Assembly (NCBI RefSeq): GCF_000003605.2
Contig: NW_003108084.1
Coordinates: forward strand, 374,575 to 392,774
Direction: 5' to 3'
DNA: 18,200 nt
Source: Saccoglossus kowalevskii
Lineage: Eukaryota; Hemichordata; Enteropneusta; Harrimaniidae
The stretch's first letter is position 1, and every line of letters begins with the position of its first letter. Below the pieces are notes generated by a model. It was not told the DNA's origin, did not search any database, and saw only the letters and a list, made by a program, of their open reading frames with translations. Of the stretch, positions 1 through 8,509 are shown piece by piece. A program made the translations under genes and the position numbers.

Positions 1-2384
1 TGGGTATGAAACGCGTGGCAGATTTAAGAGAGGGCGTACTTCACTAATATCGTCATTACTCATACACATCCATAATGTAATGCGACAGAGACTTCATTGT
101 AAAGGTGCCTCCTCCCCCCAACTGAACATCTTAAATCCACCCCTGTATAAATCCTATAAACAATACACATTTTCAGCAACTGACAATCACTATGGTGATT
201 CTGACAGTACTTTCAACTGAATCGAGTGAAATACTCAGTCTCCGTTCATTTGCATATTGATACAAGCAGATTATTGTAGGTTATGTTTTGACATCTCTAC
301 GATAAATGGCCGTCATTCCACCATCTTGGATGATCATTGAAAGGAATATCCTTTTTGTGAATTTTATTAAAAAGAAGTAATCCTAAATGCGTAACACGAT
401 TTTATCTTTAAAAAAACACATACTTTTCATGAGTATTTACTCTCAAACATGAGTACCAGGTATTTTTCCAAAGTTCCCCCCAGGGAACTACAAAAAGTGC
501 ACAGATTCTCTCATAAAAAAAACAAGACAAAAAAACATGAAATACATGTTATAAATGTTCTCATTGTTGTTAACTATTCTTTTTTATTTCTAAATCGGTA
601 TAAATGACGTATGGTAATATTTTAATAAAAACAATCAGAGAAACTGTACAGGATGTGTACACCTATAAATGAAAACTTGATCACCGTGGAAAATACGTTA
701 CCCAAAAATAGACATCCCACAATGGTCAAAAACTGTTAAATTTTAAAAATAATAATTAAATTTCCTCCCAGTGCTTGGGGTTTACAACCACTACTCAGAG
801 ATTGGCCTGTTTGAACTGGTTTATGATTTTTTCTAATTCAAGAAAATGTGAATTATTAGACACGAGGCTAAGATGTTTATTTTTGTTGATGTGACCCTCT
901 AAGTAGGCACTAAAAAATCACATTTCTGATTGTGACTCTTTGGCTTACTGTTTATGTTTCAAAATCCTGGGTTGCTAAGTGAGAGATTCTATGTGTATTT
1001 TATTTTTACTTCATTTGAGAGACGGCCACAACATCAAATAAAACAGGCGTCTTAATCTGAATCAAATATCACAGAAAAAATAAAAACAGTAAATTGTTTT
1101 GTCCATGACGGAATCTACCCTGCCAAGCTCACACCCTTCACACCAGAAATAAATTCCATCGCAGGTTGCCATGACAATCAAGCAATAAACCTATAAGATT
1201 TGCTGAAAGAGGGTTACCATAGCGAAATATTCATGCAGTTCAGACAGGCCAAACAAGACTATGCACTGAGAGTTCAAAGGTCAATACATGTAAATACATA
1301 TTTAAATTGTTATATATCTACATATTTCCATATTCATAAATCTGTACACTTTGTCAGCTGACAGTGGAGTGGATGTAGGTCATAAGTCAGATGGAACACT
1401 GCGTACGCCATGATCAAACAGCAAGTAAACTTCTAATAAGTCGTTCTCCGCATGTTGGGATCGCAGTACAATAATGTTACTGACGAACACGTACACTGTG
1501 TCATCTTGGTACAAAAAACACATTGAATATAGTGCATACAATTATGATTATGTAGTTAAAGACAGCAATAAAAGTGAAAGATTGGTTATTGAAGCAATAA
1601 TACTCATAAATTAAATTGTACACAATCAACAGTGAAGATTCATTTATATTTTCAGGAACATACCAAACTTCTACTTTCATCATCAAACTTTTTTTTAAAC
1701 ACATAGCTGTGAATGAGCAAGTAATTTATATACATTGTACTTTTTCAGTGCAGACCTGAGTTTTGTTTAAATCAAATCTTTCAACATTTTCCAAAACTTT
1801 GGAAAAAACAAAATCATATCACTGTCTGAAGTTTGAGGGCGCTTCACAACTTACTCACATTTTAAAACAATGACTTCTCACAAAATTTTACTTTTTCAAA
1901 TCAACTTTCTGAATTTCAAAACCAATGGCTAAGATGGTTGAAATTTGCTATTTGCTCGACATATTCAACCCTGAGTTTTATTTCCAAAATTTCAAGGCAA
2001 TCATTTATAGCAGGTTTTTTTGCAGATACTAACACAACCCATTTAAAGTTTCACTCCGAGAGCATTTATTGGTGACTATCATGTGACATATTTGGTTGTT
2101 TGAGTGAAGTTGTGCAATTTTGGGGAATTTTACTCAAATTTCAACACTTTTCAGCACGAACGTACGTATGCTGGTGATCGTTTCGATTTTTAGTGCTCTT
2201 TACCAACATGCATAGATACCATCTTTATTTCCACTTATTGCACGTTGCGTTAATTCTAATCTCAACAAACTTTCATTTTTCCCAAGTAAAGCAACGAAAT
2301 TCATGCACTATAAGAAATGTCATATAATAGTCCCAAGACCCCCAAAAAGCTCTTTGAATGCTTTCAGAGTCTAACATTAAGTTG
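1..2384. other. No gene seen; intergenic or distal 3' sequence
   Basis: This stretch is AT-rich, with stop codons in every frame and no splice-consistent coding segments that I can recognise. The part around 1340-1500 is more complex and GC-richer, and could be conserved non-coding or UTR sequence. A 9-bp perfect hairpin, TTTTCCAAA-AC-TTTGGAAAA, is at 1787-1806. Nothing else stands out. Confidence 0.5.
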
Positions 2385-2615
2385 ATAGGTCCATATAAGA
2401 TTTTCTCAAAGTTGAGAAAATCTTAGGGAGTCTATATGGTTTACCATATGCTAGGGAGTCCACATATATTTGTCTCCTTTCCTAGTTTGTCTAAGCGCAA
2501 AATGATCTCAAAGGTGAGTGAATTTAAAATTGACATGTATGATTTCAGACACCTTAGGGAGTCTATATGGCTGCTAGGAAGTCCATATATATTCTCTCCA
2601 TGCCTAAGGAGTCTC
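2385..2615 (+). repeat. Cluster of GGAGTC(TATATGG) short repeats around a perfect hairpin
   Basis: At least four diverged copies of (T)AGGGAGTCTATATGG occur, at about 2424, 2452, 2556 and 2574, with a weak fifth at about 2603 and an inverted-like TCCATATA at 2390. At 2397-2424 AAGATTTTCTCAA and TTGAGAAAATCTT form a perfect 13-bp stem around AG. The outer CCATATA (2391-2397) and TATATGG (2433-2439) extend the symmetry. No coding capacity is seen; short open frames here are chance. Confidence 0.6.
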
Positions 2616-3043
2616 TGATCACATTAACCTGTGTATATTTCAGCTTGACAATGAAATAGAGCTGACAGAGTACTCATCTTTGTTATTATTTTTGATGAAG
2701 ATGTTAGAAATAAGAATTATTATCAAGCTGAACAAGTAGCCTGAAATCACTACAGATTTGGGGTAAGCATCCACAGCAAATCTGGAATGTTCCATTTACA
2801 TACAGGGGGTAGAGAGGCTTAGTTATTCATAGACATTCTCTTCACTCAGTCTTAACAGGATAGTGTGAAAAGAGAAATGAAAAGTTGACAAATCAAACAT
2901 AGGGTTAAAAAAACAACAATAAAGTCACAATTAATAAACTTTCTTAGTAATATATTGAAATTCTATAAAAAATACTAAAAATCGGTGATTCAATCAACTT
3001 GTATATGTGTGAGAAAATCAACACCACTTTTATGTGTATTTTA
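2616..3043. other. No feature seen
   Basis: AT-rich non-coding sequence between the GGAGTC cluster and the first family A element. No open frame or clear repeat. Confidence 0.5.
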
Positions 3044-3227
3044 TTAACCCTTTGAACACCATACTGCTGGAATTTTGGCATAACATTTTTACACATTTTT
3101 CTATGTTTTTTCTGTTAGTTTTGGATCAAATGGATATAATCTTCCATTACTTACATTTCCTAATCAAAATATTTGGAAAAATATGGAAAAATTTATGTGA
3201 ATTCAACTTTGGCATTTAAAGGGTTAA
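3044..3227 (+). mobile_element. MITE-like element, family A (best-preserved copy)
   Basis: The left end TTAACCCTTTGAACACC and the right end GGCATTTAAAGGGTTAA are inverted copies (about 15 of 17 bases). The body is 184 bp, AT-rich and without coding capacity. It carries a core CAAATGGATATAA that recurs, with ACCAAATGGACATA-like variants, in at least four other places in this window. Small size, terminal inverted repeats and several copies fit a non-autonomous DNA transposon. A TTA or TA target duplication is possible but merges with the repeat end. Confidence 0.7.
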
Positions 3228-3247
3228 AGGTTAAAGGTCAAAGGTTT
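3221..3247 (+). promoter_or_regulatory. Run of four DR1-spaced AGGTTA/AGGTCA-like half-sites
   Basis: Four hexamers in a row, GGGTTA, AGGTTA, AGGTCA and AGGTTT, are each separated by one A. This is a 7-bp tandem repeat and at the same time a multimerised DR1-like array. It starts inside the right terminal repeat of the 3044-3227 element, so slippage at a transposon end is the simplest origin. Only one half-site is perfect. Confidence 0.45.
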
Positions 3248-3626
3248 AAAACCTGAATAAAAGTTAAAAACATGAAATGTTAGCATACTGTGTTGACAAT
3301 GAAAGTCAAGTGGGGGTGAATAGTTCCCCTCCCTCTTGCAAATAATGGGCTGTCTCAGAGGACTAAACCAAGAAATGTTCATAGGGAAGGATGTGTTCCA
3401 AATTGAGCGGAATGATTTGGTTATTGTTATGGTAACTGATATATATTTTTAGTAAACAGTGCTTTCAATATGTATTTCACTAAAAAAGTATGATTCAATT
3501 TTGCTTCCCATCGCAAATTAGTTTCTAAGTACAGTGACACAGATGCACAAACATCACAACAAGTTTTCTTATTATTTTGTTTGTACTTCAGTAGTCTATC
3601 AGGAGACTTAAAACGAGAGGTTCGTT

Positions 3627-3740
3627 ACCTGCGTACACGTGCGAATTGTGTCCCAAGCGACAATTACAACGCACGCTAAAATGCAAAGGCTCATAGGCAA
3701 ACGCAACGACACACTATGGCCATCTGACGTATGCGCAGGT
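3627..3740 (+). mobile_element. Small inverted-repeat element, higher in GC than its surroundings
   Basis: The left end ACCTGCGTACACGT (3627-3640) and right end ACGTATGCGCAGGT (3727-3740) are inverted copies with two mismatches. The 114-bp body is visibly richer in CG dinucleotides than the surrounding AT-rich sequence. It may be a short MITE or a remnant. No other copy is seen in this window. Confidence 0.45.
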
Positions 3741-4666
3741 GATGACTCCCCCACTTTAAATGCTCACTTAGTTTATCATGTCTAAAGTGGTCACCACATT
3801 TTATACACCATCCACCCCTATCTTTTAGTAGTTGAATCTATGTCAACAGGCATATACCATCTTGGAAGAAGGGGTATTTAAATGATGATTAGAGGGGTGA
3901 ATCGCGCAATTTTCCCGTCAAAATCTTGGCTATAAACACTGCGTAATTAAAAGAAACAAAAACAAATAACAGTTACCTGATTTTAAAATTATTAAATTAA
4001 CACTAATGCTCACTCACAAATTTCGTCAAGTTTGTAAAGAATTTATAACAAAAACTGTTCAATAACAGGAACAGTAAACGAAGCAAAAGTGTGTTTGTTT
4101 TAATCAAGATTAAAAATGTATCTATGAGAAAATATTTCTACTCAAGTTTATGGCGGGAAATATTTTGTTCTGTCTGTTTCTAAATATTGTCCTGAGGTAT
4201 TACCAATGTTTGCAGCATTTTTGTAGTAGATGCAGGCAGTTTAAAAATTAATCTTTTTTAAAAATGTAACAACAATTATGAATTACCACAAGTAAATACC
4301 ATCATCACCAAATGAGAGCTAAAAAATGGTTTATATTTAATGTTCATTTTTTTCATCATTAAATATTCAACAATTTGAAAACTTCAAATTGAGCAAATTC
4401 ACCATTCTCACAAATAGTTCACAAAAAGTTTCAAAATATACTACAATTTTTTTTTATCATGTTATGCTGAAAACAGCTGACAGCCAAAATTCACAACTAA
4501 AAAAAATTCAATTAGTATTGTTCAATTGATACGGTTTCATGAATCAGTTTTAACAAATATTTGAGTTAGTTGTATTTACGAAAAAAAAAAAAAAACATTT
4601 CTCACTAAATGAATAGGAGGGAAAACGTCCCTGAGATACATATACCCACAGAAAGTTCTACAAAAT
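3741..4666. other. No gene seen; AT-rich sequence
   Basis: This stretch has simple A/T runs (including about 15 A at 4581-4595) and no coding signal. Confidence 0.5.
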
Positions 4667-4757
4667 AGTCTAATATGGTGTGTTAAAATTAGTTATACAA
4701 CATAGTTTAAAATGGTGTGTTAAAATTAGTTATACAACATACTCTAAAATGGTGTTA
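4667..4757 (+). repeat. 37-bp tandem repeat, about 2.4 copies
   Basis: The units begin at ATGGTG (4675, 4712, 4749) with an exact 37-base spacing. ATGGTGTGTTAAAATTAG and TTATACAACATA are identical in the first two copies, and the third copy is partial. Near identity suggests recent duplication. Confidence 0.85.
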
Positions 4758-5029
4758 CTATTCCAAGTTTTTATCATGTTGAACTCAAAATGCCAATTAT
4801 GAATTTTCAAGTTGTCATATTTTTCGAAAACTACACATTTGCAAAATATCTTTTTATCAAATTTAAACATGATTTATCATTCAATAATGTTGCATATACA
4901 ATTATATTAAACATATCGTACATGTATTTATAATAATAGTCACATTAAATATTTGTTTAAGTAAACAGATCACAAAGATATTCATGAATATTCATGAGCC
5001 ACATATATTTGCATTCACAAATATCTATA

Positions 5030-5260
5030 ATTCTAGGGAAGCTCTACTAATATTTACTTATCTAGGGAGTATTATTCTTTATAATGACATGCATGTCTTT
5101 GTAGTGAACCATGATCAATACTTGTTTTGACACCAATTTAGGAAGTTCTGCATTTTCATAATAAAGTGTTATGAAAATTTGTTAGTCTAGGGGGGCATCC
5201 TATGTAATGACAAATCTCTCTTAATAGCAAACTTTTATGAATATTTACCATTCTAGGGGG
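5030..5260 (+). repeat. Diverged cluster of TCTAGGG(G/A)G short repeats
   Basis: TCTAGGGAAG (5033), TCTAGGGAGT (5061), TTAGGAAGT (5139), TCTAGGGGGGC (5186) and TCTAGGGGGC (5253) are scattered through AT-rich sequence, each followed by ATT- or ATC-rich bases. They resemble the 2385-2615 cluster but are weaker. A decayed tandem repeat is the likely explanation. Confidence 0.35.
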
Positions 5261-5667
5261 CAAAAATCTATATACCGACTCTTCCTTTGTGTAAAATACT
5301 GTCAAGTTAAGAAATAGGACCACCATTGTAAACAGAAGCATAATAACATTAGTATACCAAATTAAATTTTTTTTACACAATTATATTTTGTGCAAACAAT
5401 AAGCAAAAAATAAATTGTCTTACGGTTTATATAAACATGCAACTAAGCTTGACAGTAAAAATAATAAATGTTAATTATTTTACCAAAAATTGCAAGCAGG
5501 TCTCATCAAAGTCCAAAAATGAGGTGTTACATTGCTAACAATAATACACCCTGAAAACACCAAGATGTGTGACCTTAGAGGGTCAAAATCAACTTCTATT
5601 TGCCATTGTGTATTTACTTTTTCACCACAATTTCCCTCTTTTCACCACAAATTAACAAAATCATCCC
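5261..5667. other. No gene; fragment of the 12271-12475 element on the minus strand
   Basis: At 5564-5588 the minus strand reads TTGACCCTCTAAGGTCACAC + ATCTTGG, close to the 12272-12297 left end. The rest is AT-rich and non-coding. Confidence 0.45.
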
Positions 5668-5810
5668 GTTTATAGTCTACACTTTCCGTCAGAAGACTGG
5701 GACAAAAATAGCAAAAGGTTTGTCCAAAATTAGAGTTCATTTCTAGAAATATTGAAGAATATAAGAAAAAAGTGCTAACAAATTTGGGCGAGAAAGTCTG
5801 ATGGTGAAAG
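5668..5810 (+). mobile_element. Dispersed MITE-like element, family B, copy 1
   Basis: It starts GTTTATAGTCTACACTTTC and ends AATTTGGGCGAGAAAGTCTG-TGGTGAAAG. The same start and end recur at 15466-15600 and 16773-16928, all in the same orientation. Between them, AGTCTGCACTTT near the left is the inverted copy of AAAGTGCAGAC near the right in the better copies, so the element can fold into a hairpin. It has no coding capacity. Confidence 0.65.
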
Positions 5811-5973
5811 ATTACGGTGGTCAATGAAAATGAAACATAAAAAAAATAGTTTTTTTATATATTCCCAGGAGGTTTTGGGGGGTAAACTCTATAATGCTGT
5901 CAGACATAATTTTTGAGTTTAAAAAAAACACATTCAATTTCATTTTGGATATTTAGAATATCAACTTCTCTTT

Positions 5974-6135
5974 ATCCCTATGAGTGTCATTTCGATAAAA
6001 TAAAACAATTATTTTCAGGCATTTATTTATATATTTTTTTTGATAAAATGGACATGATCTCCTATTGACTGAAGATCTGGAACAAAATATTTGGTAAATA
6101 TATGAAAATAATAAATTATTTGTGAAAAGTAAATT
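5974..6135 (+). mobile_element. MITE-like element, family A (decayed copy)
   Basis: The left end ATCCCTATGAGTGTC resembles the family A terminus (ACCCTTTGA-x-xCC). The body shares AAATGGACATGATCTCC-ATT and AAAATATTTGG-AAATAT with the 3044-3227 copy. The right terminal repeat is no longer recognisable. The assignment rests on the shared internal core. Confidence 0.5.
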
Positions 6136-6245
6136 TTTTTTACCTTTCTCAAAATAAACTTTTTATTTTTTCAACAAATTTGATCTGACCTGCCGGCAAC
6201 GGGAAATATGTCCAAAGAAATGGCTGGCTATAATTTACACATCAA

Positions 6246-6540
6246 CCCTTTAGGATGGCAATAATTACCACTAAAAGCAGATATTTAGTATATTAAACCC
6301 CCCTAAGATGGGAATGATTATCACTGTAGGTACATTGACCCCTTAGGATGGCTATAATTCCCACCAAAAAGGATGAAACTAAATGCACCCTTTAGAATGG
6401 CAATAATTTTCATTAAAAGCAGATATTTGGTACATTAAACCCCCCTAAGATGGGAATAATTATCATTGTAGGAACATTCACCCCTTAGGTTGGCTATAAT
6501 TTCCACCAAAAAGAATGAAATTATATGCACCCCTTAGGAT
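6246..6540 (+). repeat. Higher-order tandem repeat: 142-143-bp unit made of three ~47-bp monomers
   Basis: Long units start at CCCTTTAG (6246 and 6388), with a third beginning at 6531. Within each long unit are three related monomers beginning CCCTTTAGRATGGCAATAAT, CCCCTAAGATGGGAATRATT and CCCCTTAGGATGGCTATAAT. The two long units are about 90 percent alike by eye, while monomers within a unit differ much more. That is the pattern of an old monomer array later duplicated as a block. Confidence 0.8.
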
Positions 6541-7680
6541 AGTAAGGTTGATCAACAAGATATTGTGGTTACAAGGCAAGATATACAGCAGTACTAAAGA
6601 AACAGAATTCAATAATGAGTAATTTAAATTTATGTTGAGTATAATGCTCCCTTCCAATTAGAACTAATGAAGGGCGCCCTCATGTGACAGATGCTAGAAG
6701 TGACAATAATTATCATAAATTTCAAACCATATCAATAATATGGATGTGTTAGATACAGAGCGATAACTAAACACAAAACTAGAACAAGGTGAATTCAATA
6801 TCAGAAGGGTTTTGTTTTTTGAAATTTCCAGAAAAAAGTGGAGGGATTTTTTTTTTCAGTTAAAAATAAAAAAAAATATTAATGCAAAATAAATGCAAAA
6901 ATATCGCACCAATTAAATATCTATAATACAAGTTAGTATATCCAATAAAAAATCAAATATCCATGATTTATTACAAAGACCACTGACAAACTGTATTAGT
7001 ATAATACCTAAGTCGGGCAAGAGTGAATTAAATTTGGAGATTCTGCAAAAAAAATAAAAATAAAAAATAAAAGGGTAGGGAAAATGCTAAACTTTACGAA
7101 AAAATGGAATGTACCTTATTTTTCGTGCAAATTCTATGCAAACAGTCATTACCCAAGTTGGTTTATTTGTTTTCTAAAATGTAACATGCACTATAAATGA
7201 AAATATTTATTAAAGGGAGTCGTGCACTATAAATGCATGTGTCCAATCAATGGATACGTCTCAAAAATACGGTGAGAATTAAAATATTGGAAATAGGCAA
7301 AGGATACTTGACAAAATTGTCATTGTCATTGTCATGACTGTTTATAATTTGGATAACAAGCCAAAATTATGATTTCAACCAAGAAAATGTTATTATTTCT
7401 TTATCATGTTATTCTCGTGACGGACTAGAGTATATTTCAGAGGAGATGAGAACATTTCTTTAAGCATAATTGTAGAAGTCTCCCTATTGCCCGTATTCAT
7501 CACAAATAATGTTTTAAAAATGGTCCATATGCCAACAATGAAACAAACGATATACTAAGTATAAGATTATATTGTTGTAAAAATATGAAGGGTTAAAAAC
7601 AATTGATTTTTGACAATTGTCCGTGCCTACATTATGTCCACGCTTTGATATTAAAAAGAGAACAAACTGATGAGGTAGGT
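6541..7680. other. No gene seen; possible distal 3' UTR of the receptor
   Basis: Small features only: TGCACTATAAATG is repeated directly at 7187-7199 and 7223-7235, and ATTGTC is repeated three times at about 7318-7335. Several AATAAA strings on the minus strand leave open a long 3' UTR for the receptor transcript. Confidence 0.4.
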
Positions 7681-7957
7681 TTTATTTTTTTGGTGTATGA
7701 GTGATGAAACCCTGTCCCACCATCCAAGTTGGATTTTTTTCGCATTGTACTTATCAATCCATACTCTGGTACATGTGCCATGTAAAGTTTTTTTTTCTTG
7801 ATATAAATTCATAGATATTTAAAGTTTCAAGGCACAGTTCCCATTATTTGTTACCCCTTCCACCCCTGCAATAAAATAGTCCACATCCATATTTGGTCAT
7901 ATGGATCATACCAATACTGATTTCAAGGGTGGTTGGCTGGTAAAAAAAGCGTGATAA
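7681..7957 (-). promoter_or_regulatory. Possible 3' UTR with first AATAAA signal
   Basis: Downstream of the TAA on the minus strand, the first canonical AATAAA I find is at 7681-7686 (TTTATT on the plus strand), about 270 nt after the stop. No other feature marks a transcript end, and further AATAAA strings occur to the left (for example near 7164 and 7206). The true end could therefore be kilobases away. The extent is a guess from the signal alone. Confidence 0.35.
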
Positions 7958-8220
7958 TTACGAAGCGTCCTGCTCAGGTATGTCACTGAACAATTCCACA
8001 TGTAACGCTGGAAACTGCAGATGTGGGTTTTCTTGAAGCGCTCGGTTCATCAGTTCTGCGTAGCTGGTACTAATAGTACGTAGGGTTGGCATAAACATCA
8101 ATACCTTGGCTAAAAGACCTGGTTCTTTTGGATGATTTCGATGTAGTATTTTGGTAAAACACTCCAGAATTTTCTCTTGCAGCTGCTCAATAGATCTTCT
8201 ATCTCTTAATCCCTGACGAT
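7958..8220 (-). CDS. Exon 6 of 6: LBD helices 10-12, AF-2 and stop codon
   Basis: The exon has 263 nt, enters in phase 1 and ends at TAA (7958-7960). The acceptor is TCTATCTACTCTAG. It encodes residues 282-367. RRSIEQLQEKILECFTKILH matches the helix 10 K-IEKLQQKIQ-AL-H pattern. NHPKEPGLLAKVLMFMPTLR matches the N-H-x-x-GIL-KL-x-KV-x-LR segment. FPALHVELF (350-358) is in place of the ROR AF-2 FPPLYKELF and keeps Glu356 and Phe358, so it should be able to recruit coactivators, unlike Rev-erb/E75. Only nine residues follow AF-2. A nearer upstream acceptor-like CAG at 8249-8251 would add an in-frame stop, so it is rejected. Tyr334 and His354 replace the His and Tyr of the vertebrate ROR helix 11-12 lock. 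Confidence 0.94.
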
Positions 8221-8477
8221 CTAGAGTAGATAGAAGAGTAAAATATATCCTGTAAAATTTTCACTTGGTTTTAATTTGCGCTGAAGAAATAATTCAGTGA
8301 AAATATAATCCAGCAAATATACCATTTTTCTATATTTTACATTCATCTTATCAAAAATCAGTGAAAATAAATTACATACAAAACACCCAAAAAGTCTTTT
8401 CAGCGAAAATTAAAACAAAGAATTTTACAGTAAAGCTTTTCATGAAATAGTGAATTCTATTGTTTTCAGTGCTGCAT

Positions 8478-8509
<32 letters not shown>

